NCBI GenBank assembly: GCA_963772335.1
Contig: CAVYXF010000001.1
Span: 1 to 64,000 of the forward strand
DNA length: 64,000 bases
Reading direction: 5' to 3'
DNA from: CAVYXF01 sp963772335
GTDB lineage: Bacteria; Pseudomonadota; Alphaproteobacteria; Rhizobiales; Rhodomicrobiaceae
Part shown: positions 10,430 to 17,889 of the stretch, piece after piece
Layout of the letters: each line of letters opens with the position of its first letter
Numbering within the stretch: position 1 is the stretch's first letter
Program-made: the position numbers and the translations under genes
Notes under the pieces: generated by a model
Told to the model about the DNA's origin: nothing
The model's input: the letters and a program-made list of their open reading frames with translations, nothing else
The model's database searches: none

Positions 10430-11386
10430 TTAGGTTAGTTCATAGCCTGCATTCTGAAGTAGTTGGCGCACTCCTTGGCGGTGAAGGCGCCGAGGAGTTG
10501 GCCGATGGCGGAGCAGATAGCCTCGACGGTGCGAGCGGCGGCCTTTCGCAGACAGGTGTTTGAGCTTGGCGAAGACCTGTTCGATCGGGTTCAGGTCGGG
10601 CGAGTATTTGGGCAGGAAGAAGAGCTTGGCGCCGGCCGTGCGGATGGAGCTGGCGAATGGCGCTGCTCTTGATGGCTGCCGAGATTGTCCATGATGACGA
10701 TGTCGCCGGGTCGAAGGGTCGGGAACGAGAACTTTCTCGACGTAGAGGCGGAAGCGTTCGCCATTGATCGGGCCATCGATGAGCCATGGGGCTTCGATCC
10801 GGTCGTGGCGCAGGGCGGCGAGGAAGGTCGTCGTGTTCCAGCGGCCATGCGGCACCTTGGCGGTGAGCCGCCTGCCCAGCGGCGCCCATCCGCGCAGCGG
10901 CGCCATGTTGGTCTTGGTCCAAGTCTCGTCGATGAAGACCAGGCGCGCAGGATCGATCCGGTGTCTGATATTTGCATCCACTGGGCGCGCCGTCTGTGCG
11001 ACGTCGGGACGATCGTGCTCGCCGGCCGCGACGGTTTTTTTTGTAGCTCAAGCCCTCGGCATGAACGAACTCCCAGACCGAGCGGTAGTCGACCTGCAGA
11101 GCCCCGCTCGGCAAGCTCGCGCGACCAGCCCGCGCAAGGTGAAGTCCTTCTCCTCGGCAGCGCGCAAACAGCCAGTCGCGATGCTCGCCGCGAGATCGCT
11201 CTTCGGCTTGTGGCCGCCCATCTGGCCGGGCGCGACGCTACCCGTCTCCCGCTTCCGCCGCACCCAGTTGATCGCCGTGCTCACGCCCACACCAAACCGC
11301 GCCGCCGCCTGCCGCCAAGACAGCCCACCGCTCTCAACCGCCGCAACCACCCGCTCGCGAAGATCCATCGAATAAGGTTTGCCCAT
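10430..11386 (-). pseudogene. IS630-family transposase, frameshifted
   Basis: Starts MGKPYSMDLRERVVAAVESG at 11386 with an N-terminal HTH (WRQAAARFGVGVSTAINWV). It continues in other frames as VDYRSVWEFVHAEGLSYKK, ARLVFIDETWTKTNMAPLRG, IVIMDNLGSH and FLPKYSPDLNPIEQVFAKLK, ending QNAGYELT at 10430. The DDE residues are recognisable in FIDET, MDNLG and NPIE. At least three frame changes inactivate it. Family call is firm. Confidence 0.85.
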
Positions 11387-11479
11387 CCCATGCTGGCCTC
11401 CTCCCCAGCCAGCATGTTGAATCTGATTTGCGCCTCGCCGTGAATCCCCTATCAATTCGCCCTAATTTCATCCCGCTTG

Positions 11480-11658
11480 TCTTATGACTTTTCCCGCGAA
11501 CAGGTCGACAAGGGACCGCTGCGAGAGGGTAGCCGCCCTCTCGTCAGCGGCGGGGGATGGATCGCTATCACGCTGGTCGTTTGACGGGCCGAGCTAGAGT
11601 TGGATCGCCCCCGTCTTTTCCTTAGGCCTGAACGGATACCGGGGCCGCCTAAGCCCGG
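11480..11658 (+). ncRNA. Candidate IS110 bridge-RNA region
   Basis: Non-coding left end of the IS110 unit, upstream of its transposase. Visible structure includes CGAGAGGG (11522-11529) pairing with CCCTCTCG (11536-11543) around a short loop, and a second weaker CCGGG/CCCGG pair near 11639-11657. IS110-group elements are known to express a bridge RNA from this position. The assignment rests on position and one clear hairpin only. Confidence 0.3.
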
Positions 11659-12620
11659 ATGACAAGCAAAGGCGCGGAAAAGATGATCCTCTCTACCATC
11701 GGCATCGACATCTCAAAAGACAGTCTTGAGGTTTGCCGCCTGCCAGGCGGCGAGAGCGCGCGTTTCGATAATAACGGCAGCGGCCATCAGCAGCTGATCC
11801 GCTGGCTTGCACAAACACCGATCGCCCGGATCGTCTTTGAGCCGACCGGCGCCTATCACCGCACCCTGGAGCAAACCCTGACAGCGGCTGGACTGCCACT
11901 CGCCAAAGTCAATCCACGCCAGGCGCGGCGCTTCGCCGAAGCCGCCGGCAAGCTGGCGAAGACCGATCGCGCCGACGCCGCCATGCTGGCCCGGATGGGC
12001 ATGGCGCTGGCCCCGCAATCGCGACCGCCCGCTAGCCGCATGCTGAGCCAGCTGAAGGAATTGCACCTCGCCCGCCAAGCCCTCATCAAGGACCGCACGG
12101 CAGCCAAGAACCGCGAGAAAATTCTCACCCTGTCGCTTCTAAAGCGGCAGAACCAGAACCGGCAAAGGCAGATCGAGGCGCAGATCGCCGCGATCGAAGC
12201 CGAAATTGAGGCCCGCATCGCCACCGATCCAGCACTTGCCGAGCGCCTTGCCATCCTGGAGAGCATCCCCGGCATCGCCAAGATCACGGCCTGCGCCCTG
12301 CTGATCGAGATGCCCGAGCTCGGCACTCTCGACGGCAAACAGGCCGCAAGCCTGGCCGGGCTTGCTCCGATCACCAGGCAGTCCGGGCGCTGGACCGGCC
12401 GCGCCTTCATTCGCGGCGGCCGGGCCAGCCTGCGCCAGGCGCTTTACATGCCCGCACTCGTGGCTACCCGCTTCAACCCGCAGCTCAAGGCCAAATACCA
12501 TCAGCTCATCACCGCCGGAAAGCCTACCAAGATCGCCCTCACCGCCATCATGCGAAAGCTCATCGTCCTCGCAAACGCACTCCTGCGCCAGCGACGCAAT
12601 TGGGCCGAAAATCCCGCTTG
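11480..12620 (+). mobile_element. IS110-family insertion sequence
   Basis: The unit is flanked by the 10-base repeat ATCCCGCTTG at 11470-11479 and 12611-12620. Removing one copy and the intervening DNA would rebuild the right end of the IS630. It carries one intact DEDD transposase gene preceded by ~190 bases of structured non-coding DNA, the usual arrangement of the IS110 group. The repeat could be core/target sequence or part of the element end, so boundaries are approximate. Confidence 0.65.
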
Positions 12621-12621
12621 A
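11683..12621 (+). CDS. IS110-family DEDD transposase
   Basis: About 312 residues from the ATG at 11683, which follows GGAAAAG. A start 24 bases upstream is also possible. The N-terminal RuvC-like DEDD domain has GIDISKDSLEV, IVFEPTGAYHRTLEQ and KLAKTDRADAAMLARMG. A coiled-coil stretch (~residues 145-185) leads to the C-terminal Transposase_20 domain with SIPGIAKITACALLIEMPEL and GLAPITRQSGRWTGRA, followed by RASLRQALYMPAL. Length is near the family norm and no break is seen, so this element may still be active, unlike the IS630 around it. Confidence 0.9.
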   Translation: MILSTIGIDISKDSLEVCRLPGGESARFDNNGSGHQQLIRWLAQTPIARIVFEPTGAYHRTLEQTLTAAGLPLAKVNPRQARRFAEAAGKLAKTDRADAAMLARMGMALAPQSRPPASRMLSQLKELHLARQALIKDRTAAKNREKILTLSLLKRQNQNRQRQIEAQIAAIEAEIEARIATDPALAERLAILESIPGIAKITACALLIEMPELGTLDGKQAASLAGLAPITRQSGRWTGRAFIRGGRASLRQALYMPALVATRFNPQLKAKYHQLITAGKPTKIALTAIMRKLIVLANALLRQRRNWAENPA

Positions 12622-12997
12622 TCAAGACGGATACTCTAGCCATCAATGAGGCCCTGGGCAAGCACCCCGCCATGGCGAAGACCTTGGCCAATATGGGGCT
12701 TTTGAGCACAGCGGCGGGCAATCCGTCCGCAGCCTTGCGCTACGCCGTCCGTGCCTGCGCTCCGTTCGACGAATTCCCTAACCGACATTCCACCGCCCCG
12801 CTCGACCTTGCCCGTCTCTGGCGCAGCCTCGGCAAGGACACCGTCGGCGCGGCATGGCAGGAGATCACAGGGAAGGCTTTGTCCGCCGAAATCGCAGTTG
12901 CGCTCGATCAGTTTGCCGACGCAATGGCTAAACAGGAAAACGATAGCTAATGCGGATCCAGCGGCTTAGCTTTGCGCACGATCTTTGAGGAGGAAAT

Positions 12998-13375
12998 ATG
13001 ACCGACGCTCACGACATTGCGCGCCAAGCCGCAAAGCGCCTGGCCGCGGAATACGGTGCCGGGCTGCCAACAGCAGTGGAGAAAGCCATCGTTGCCGGCG
13101 GTGCGGGAGAGCTGGGACAGTTCGGCCTCGTGGGTGATTTGGCGAACGTGACAATGGCCATAATTGCTGCCGCTGCGCTTGGCTGGACGATCTCGAGGGA
13201 CCTGGAGCAGGACAGGAGACTGACACAGGATAACGTCAAGCGCGAGCTGACGAGACAGCTCAAGACGCCCGAAACGCTCGCGCCAGAAAAACGCCAGCAG
13301 ATCATCATCGTCATCACCGATCTCGTCATCCGCAAAGCGCATGAGGGTGCCGGGAAAGGCTTAGATAAAAAATAG
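12998..13375 (+). CDS. Small single-TM protein of the CHAT module, copy 2
   Basis: A protein of 125 residues beginning MTDAHDIARQAAKRLA with a TTGAGGAGG ribosome site seven bases upstream. The N-terminal ~50 residues look helical and amphipathic. VTMAIIAAAALGW (~residues 50-63) is one short hydrophobic, possibly membrane segment. The C-terminal half is highly charged (EQDRR, KRELTRQLK, PEKRQQ). It begins 48 bases after the stop of the copy 1 CHAT gene and 32 bases before the copy 2 CHAT gene, the same order as copy 1. Constant pairing suggests an obligate partner, such as a membrane anchor, target or inhibitor of the CHAT protein; that is inference. I recognise no named family. Confidence 0.8.
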   Translation: MTDAHDIARQAAKRLAAEYGAGLPTAVEKAIVAGGAGELGQFGLVGDLANVTMAIIAAAALGWTISRDLEQDRRLTQDNVKRELTRQLKTPETLAPEKRQQIIIVITDLVIRKAHEGAGKGLDKK

Positions 13376-13407
13376 GCGGAAAAGCTAGACGCAATAGGCG
13401 AGACCAA

Positions 13408-13780
13408 ATGCAGCTGATCATCACGGAAATCGAAGGCTCGACGACAGTCTCGATTCACTACGACAAGCATAATGTTGCTACGCCATTCGGCGGCTCGACG
13501 GCTTTCACGTCGCCTCTGTCCGTGCAAGACCTAGACGATTTGCGGTTTTATCTAGAGGACTATGCGCAGCTGCCGGTCGGGGAGTTTCTGCAGCGCGGCG
13601 AGCGGGTGGAGAAGGAGAAGCTCGCGGCCTGGGGCGAGGCGCTCTATCGGGAAGTGTTCGGCGGTGATGAGGCGCGGCACACGGCCTATGTGCAAGCCAA
13701 GACGGCGCTCGCCAACGGCGAGGCGGTCGAGGTGGTGATCCGCTCCAATGATCCGCAGTTTCTCGGCCTGCCCTGGGAAC
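13408..13780 (+). pseudogene. CHAT protein copy 2, truncated at element junction
   Basis: Starts MQLIITEIEGSTTVSIHYDK, homologous to MRLSVIENGESTTVSLVYAD of copy 1, and has the uninterrupted reading ERVEKEKLAAWGEALYREVF where copy 1 lost a base. Homology stops at PQFLGLPWE (13780). The frame then runs into foreign sequence to a stop at 13878. Bases 13621-13780 are identical to 7227-7386, whereas the preceding bases differ at many positions. Only ~124 residues remain, before the protease domain. Confidence 0.85.
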
Positions 13781-13847
13781 GGCCCGTGAAAACATCATCC
13801 CACTCGGGTCAATCGAGGTGCTTTTTCCAATTTTCTGTGCTTCGAAG

Positions 13848-14028
13848 CTGCAACTCCTGCGATAGCTGCAACTCCTAAGCATAAACAATAACTTAACTTT
13901 GCGACACCCTTGCGACTGCTCTGCAACTCTTTGAGCTGCAGGGAGGGTCACAAAAAAGTCGCAGAAGAGTCGCAGAGCTAAGTAGCTGATATTGCTCAAG
14001 AGTCGCAACTACCGCAGGAGTCGCAGAC
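13848..14028. repeat. Iteron-like cluster of AGTCGCA / CTGCAACT motifs
   Basis: About nine short related motifs lie in 180 bases: CTGCAACTCCT twice (13849, 13866), TTGCGAC twice (13899, 13910), CTGCAACTC (13921) and, inverted, AGTCGCA four times (near 13967, 13978, 14001 and 14019). They extend into the 3' end of the primase gene, producing the odd C-terminus CDSCGSCDS. Such iterons often bind replication initiators or recombination factors. Their place beside the primase and the left junction suits an origin or arm sites. Confidence 0.6.
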
Positions 14029-16458
14029 CCGCCACGCCTCTTTACGGTTGAACGTCTCGCCAGTTGGCCACGCGATCACGGCTTTGCCGATTTGTTTCAC
14101 GTGCCCATTGGCCTCCAGCACGCTGAGAAGCTCGCGAACCTTGACGGCATCCCGGATCGATCCGGGGCCATAGCGAACAATCTCCGTGACCGAGAACGCG
14201 CCAGAGCCCCACTTGTCGCGTAGCCATTCGGAGAGAAGTTGTGCCTCTCGGAGCTGCGCATTGATCTCAGTTACGTCATGAAGGCGGAGCGCTTCGGAGG
14301 CGTAAAACTCCGCGATGTCAATCGCTCTGGCCAGGAGGGGGAGCGTAATGCGCAACGGGTCACTTTTCTCGATCTCAAAGAACTTCATGACAGCGGCGAT
14401 GCGGGCTACGTGCTGTCCGAGCTTTGCTGCGAAGCCTCGGATCGCTTCAAAACGCCCGCCCTTGGCCATCTCTCCTTCCACGTGGTCCATGAAATCCATG
14501 AGGGCTCTTGCGGCTTGAGCCGAAAACTCAATCACCACGCGTTTGATGCCGGGCTCGGCTTGCTGCAGAAGGCCGAATGAGCGTGTGGTGAATTCGACCA
14601 GCGCCCTTAACTCCTCGGGCGTGGCTTGCTTCGCAAAGCGCGAGCCCATCATGCTCTCCGGCTGACTGATCAGCACCCGGGACAGAAAGCCGATATCGCG
14701 GAGAATAGGATCGCTGAGCACCTTCGCAGCCGCAGGCTGCACCTGTAGGAAGAGGGAGAGGCGGGCAGCACGGTTGATAGCGGGTTCCTCGCCTGCTCGG
14801 ATCCGCTCAATGCCATCTCCATCCCACAACGTATTGAGTTTGGCCGACGTGGAAGTGCGGTACTCCTTGCCCATCGAATGCCCGCCCAGGAACTCGCCGG
14901 CCTCTGGGCTGAACAGGCCCACGGTTGGCTGCCCGTTGAGCATCACCTTTTCGAGACCCTCGCGCGTCGGCTCCTTCACCATGATGAAAGGATTTCTCGG
15001 CCGCGTCGGCTCCGGGCCAAGCTCTTCAAGCTGCTGTCGCCGCTGGGCTGGGGTGAGGTGCTTCTCGGCGGCGATAGCTTTTCGTGCCATCTCGAACGCC
15101 GTGACCTCAATCTGGTGGCGGAGCGTGTCGTCAACGAATTGCATTTCAAGCTCTTCGCTCCGCATCCTTGCTCCCGCGAGCACGCGGCCGTGCAATGCAC
15201 TTTTGCGCTCGCCGCTCTCGGCGAGTATCAAAAAGTACAAACTGAGCGGGACTTTTTCACTCCAGGGAAGGAGGACGTCAGCCAGGGCTTGGGTTGAAAG
15301 CGACGCGGCGGCGAGCAGGCCGCTGGCGCACATGGCCAAGGGGGCTTGCACAACCGCTTGGTGAAGTGCCAACGCCGCCGGCGCCATGACCGGACCGAGC
15401 GCGTCGACAGGGAAAGCCGAGCCAGGAGAGAGGGTGCCAAATAGCGGCACGGGGTCTTCGAGCGGTTCTGTTGACCCGGAGTTGTCGCCGACGCCACGGC
15501 GGCTATGTTTCCATCCGAGCGAGGCCGGATCGATCCTCATGCGCTCGCACAGCCACAGCGCGGCTTCAGCAGGATTGCGGTTCTGATAGCGCATCACGAG
15601 CTCAATCGCCGTGAGCGGCTCTTCCGTGCCGAAATCCCGGATTCCGTCGGGGTGAATGGAGAGGTCTTCCTGGAGATTCCGGCCGAGATCGTGCGATGTC
15701 ACCCGCCACCCACCGGTTGCCTGCTTCCGCGCCTTCGGGAGCAAAGCCGGAACCCAATCGTCAAACTGCTTAAGCGCCTCCTGGCTGACGCGACGAAAGA
15801 TAGTGGCGGCGTCGGTTTCCCTTCCTAATGAAGCCTTACGCCTCACGTAGGCCTGGTCGACGACCTCATCGAGGAGAGCCAGCGTGCGCGGCGCGGGGGA
15901 TATTCCGAGAGGCGCGCCGATCGGAGCGCCCGTGACCGTCAGATAGCGACCTTGGGTATATGCCTCGATGCCGGCGGCATCGCATTTGATAGTCCGATGG
16001 TGCTTGCCACGGGCGAGGAGATGCAAACCCGTGCCGCTCGGCGACACTTCGGCATACGTCTCGCTGAATTTAAGAACTCTTTGGGCCAGGGGGGAGAGTT
16101 CACCTGTCTCCGGGTCGCGGCAGTGATCCAAATCGATCCCGGTCAGGTCATCGCCTGGGAACAACGCCAGGCCGACGCCGGCTAGCCCCTGGCGGCAAAA
16201 TGTTGCGTACGCTTCTACGAAAGTCCCGCAGTGGCGGGGGTCTGTCGCCCCGCAAATCTTCCCGGTTCGGGCGTCGCAAGGCGGTTTCGTCCACCGCTGG
16301 CGCTTGTCGTCGCGGTGGTGCTTCCACGCCAGCCACTGGCGCCGGTCCCTGAGCGAATCGAGCGCTGCGGGCAGCTTTCCCGCGAATCGATAGGCGGCCG
16401 GCTCGCTTTGCAGGTTGACGTCTGACGGCAAAGCACCGAATTTCGTGTCTGCAAGCAT
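13996..16458 (-). CDS. Primase-DUF3987 helicase-like replication protein
   Basis: 820 residues from the ATG at 16458, chosen because GGAGAAGG lies just upstream; a longer frame reaches 16530. The N-terminal part resembles bifunctional primase/polymerase domains of mobile elements (LALFPGDDLTGIDLDHC, with metal-binding acidic residues, and YAEVSPSGTGLHLLARG). The C-terminal half is a DUF3987/YfjI-like domain with the P-loop variant ESGERKSAL, then PTVGLFSPEAGEFLGGHSMG and RLSLFLQVQP. It probably opens and primes the element's own DNA. The last residues are encoded by iteron repeats. Family call is good; activity is inferred. Confidence 0.85.
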   Translation of the reverse strand: MLADTKFGALPSDVNLQSEPAAYRFAGKLPAALDSLRDRRQWLAWKHHRDDKRQRWTKPPCDARTGKICGATDPRHCGTFVEAYATFCRQGLAGVGLALFPGDDLTGIDLDHCRDPETGELSPLAQRVLKFSETYAEVSPSGTGLHLLARGKHHRTIKCDAAGIEAYTQGRYLTVTGAPIGAPLGISPAPRTLALLDEVVDQAYVRRKASLGRETDAATIFRRVSQEALKQFDDWVPALLPKARKQATGGWRVTSHDLGRNLQEDLSIHPDGIRDFGTEEPLTAIELVMRYQNRNPAEAALWLCERMRIDPASLGWKHSRRGVGDNSGSTEPLEDPVPLFGTLSPGSAFPVDALGPVMAPAALALHQAVVQAPLAMCASGLLAAASLSTQALADVLLPWSEKVPLSLYFLILAESGERKSALHGRVLAGARMRSEELEMQFVDDTLRHQIEVTAFEMARKAIAAEKHLTPAQRRQQLEELGPEPTRPRNPFIMVKEPTREGLEKVMLNGQPTVGLFSPEAGEFLGGHSMGKEYRTSTSAKLNTLWDGDGIERIRAGEEPAINRAARLSLFLQVQPAAAKVLSDPILRDIGFLSRVLISQPESMMGSRFAKQATPEELRALVEFTTRSFGLLQQAEPGIKRVVIEFSAQAARALMDFMDHVEGEMAKGGRFEAIRGFAAKLGQHVARIAAVMKFFEIEKSDPLRITLPLLARAIDIAEFYASEALRLHDVTEINAQLREAQLLSEWLRDKWGSGAFSVTEIVRYGPGSIRDAVKVRELLSVLEANGHVKQIGKAVIAWPTGETFNRKEAWRVCDSCGSCDS

Positions 16459-16560
16459 ATTCCTTCTCCGTAGCTTTCGCGGCTCGGCCGCACGCTGGGT
16501 TTTCGGCTCGCTGGAGACGAGCCAATTCACGCGGACGCAACGGGACTGGAGTTTTGAGAA

Positions 16561-16592
16561 GCCGCCTCACCCCAGAGGCGGCTTTCTGTTTT
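16561..16592. terminator. Hairpin upstream of the primase gene
   Basis: GCCGCCTC (16561-16568) and GAGGCGGC (16575-16582) form an 8-bp GC stem with a six-base loop, followed on the plus strand by TTTCTGTTTT. On the minus strand it lies between the HTH gene and the primase start, where it could attenuate read-through into the primase. Confidence 0.55.
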
Positions 16593-16703
16593 AGGCACGC
16601 GCTGACCTATAAGGCGGAGGTATGCTCCGCCCATTCAGAAGGCTCAGCGCTGTTTTGGATGTGCCGTCCGGCTTCTACCTAAGCCGAGCGCCTAGTTGAA
16701 AGC

Positions 16704-17057
16704 TTAAGCCGCCTCAGTCGGCCGCCCACGCTGCTGCGGCATCGGCCAGGGAGCTTCGTGCATCTGAGGAAGTTTCTCCAGCACGTCGTCGAGATCGCTG
16801 GCCAGCACAATCGTTTTGCGGCCAAATTTTCTGGCCTTAAGCCGTCCAGCGCGAACCCAGGCGTAAATAGTCTCTCGGCAGACGCCTATGACGGTCGCGA
16901 CCTCATCGAGAGAATATGCCTTACGTTCGAGAATTTGCTTGGAGGCGACTTTCTGCTTGCTCGGCGGGCGGCCGCTGATGATCTCGTCGGTGCCGGGCGC
17001 ATCGGTCTGATAGCTGGCATTCTCGGTACGGACCGTTGAGATTGCGGGGAGCTGCAT
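16704..17057 (-). CDS. Excisionase-like helix-turn-helix protein
   Basis: About 117 residues from the ATG at 17057, with GGAG nine bases upstream; a GTG eight codons earlier lacks a ribosome site. The core AYSLDEVATVIGVCRETIYAWVRAGRLKARKFGRKTIVLASDL is the HTH_17/MerR-like fold of phage excisionases and island regulators: helix, recognition helix, then a wing ending in the typical I.V..SDLD. The tail is Pro/Gln-rich. It sits between primase and integrase genes and probably directs excision or controls primase expression. Confidence 0.8.
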   Translation of the reverse strand: MQLPAISTVRTENASYQTDAPGTDEIISGRPPSKQKVASKQILERKAYSLDEVATVIGVCRETIYAWVRAGRLKARKFGRKTIVLASDLDDVLEKLPQMHEAPWPMPQQRGRPTEAA

Positions 17058-17166
17058 GCTGCGGGTCTCCGGGTAATTCACGATTGAACCACGAAAGATT
17101 GCAGCGGAAATAACCCGAAGCGAAATGGAATTGCTCGGGGAAATAATCTGTAAATTCCGGAGCGGT

Positions 17167-17889
17167 CTACTCGCGGTGGGGCGGACCGAGGAGTTTCAGC
17201 CGGATGCGATCAGCCTTGCCGGTTGCTGTAATGACCTCACGGGCGCGGTCCCGAAATTGCGCATACGTTATGCCCAGACGCAGTTCTCCATGGACCAGCT
17301 TCAGATATTCGGAGAAGCTGCCCGATATCCGGCGACCTCGCTTGTTTGCAGACCACACTTCACCACCTGCGTGGAGAAACTCCATCGCGAGATCATGGAT
17401 TGTGTGTTCGATCCAGGGATCATCGTCTCGTACTTGGGGCAGCGCTTCAACATCCCGCTCCAACAAAACGAGGCCGCGCTGCGCTCCGCGCATCAGCAGC
17501 TCCGCATGTTTCGCAAACACCTTCAAATCGAGGGGATAAGGATCAATGTCTTGCTTGTAGATGCGCTCCGCTCCGAGAAAGAGTGCATCTTCAATGTAAC
17601 GAGCCACCGCAAAGCCATTCGCCTTATCGTCTTGGAGGCTTGCTAGACACGAAATCAGCTTTTGCAGCTTCGTCGTAACATCCTCCAGAAGCTCCTTTGT
17701 TGGCCCGAATCTGGCTTCGTTCTTTGCGCGCTCGCCGCGGGTCAGCCCATCCCTGACGCATCTTTCTACGGCCTCGATATTTTCTCTTGCGAAGGACATA
17801 CCTGTCGCGCTTCTCAGGCGATCCGACCAGTTCGGCGGAAGTCGGTAGTCCGACGCTTGCACGGGCGGATAAACGCGCAGGCGAGCCAT
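17167..17889 (-). CDS. Hypothetical protein coupled to the integrase
   Basis: 240 residues from the ATG at 17889, which overlaps the integrase stop by one base (TAATG), implying coupled translation. No family recognised. The sequence is mostly charged and helical (residues ~55-125 rich in E, K, R and L), without signal peptide or membrane segment. The C-terminal part contains FSEYLKLVHGELRLGITYAQF. Because it moves with the integrase it may serve excision, transfer or cargo functions, but nothing in the sequence decides this. Confidence 0.7.
   Translation of the reverse strand: MARLRVYPPVQASDYRLPPNWSDRLRSATGMSFARENIEAVERCVRDGLTRGERAKNEARFGPTKELLEDVTTKLQKLISCLASLQDDKANGFAVARYIEDALFLGAERIYKQDIDPYPLDLKVFAKHAELLMRGAQRGLVLLERDVEALPQVRDDDPWIEHTIHDLAMEFLHAGGEVWSANKRGRRISGSFSEYLKLVHGELRLGITYAQFRDRAREVITATGKADRIRLKLLGPPHRE

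Larger units (their letters stand above)
10417..12638. mobile_element. Nested IS630 + IS110 insertion in the TPR gene
   Basis: The insert is bracketed by CTA at 10414-10416 and 12636-12638. Deleting 10417-12638 rejoins the TPR gene in frame to read KRALAINEALGKHPAMA, matching other units (KRALAIEEALGD). IS630 elements target TA. The outer ends share TAGAG and GCGGGATGA, but the left end lacks about 17 bases present at the right end (between TAGAG and CGGGATGA). The IS110 unit sits inside the right terminal region of the IS630. Confidence 0.85.
7015..12950 (+). pseudogene. CHAT protease-STAND NTPase-TPR protein, copy 1, disrupted
   Basis: Domains in order: N-terminal CHAT-associated region (LRFYLEDYAQLPVGEF), CHAT caspase-like domain to ~8190, STAND NTPase ~8200-9250 (Walker A GVGGTGKTEL near 8400, LLIWDNFE), winged-helix-like region, TPR array 9864-10413, and C-terminal tail 12639-12950. 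The putative catalytic His is in HFDGHGAFG (~7700); the Cys motif ILNACQS (~7885) is readable only in another frame. Frame changes occur at an A7 tract (7219-7225) where copy 2 has one more base, near 7844 and 7899 (a compensating pair around the Cys), ~8060, ~8115, ~9255 and ~10065. A 2.2-kb IS insertion splits the TPRs. Family role: proteolytic effector gated by NTP hydrolysis and a TPR sensor. Non-functional here. Confidence 0.85.
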
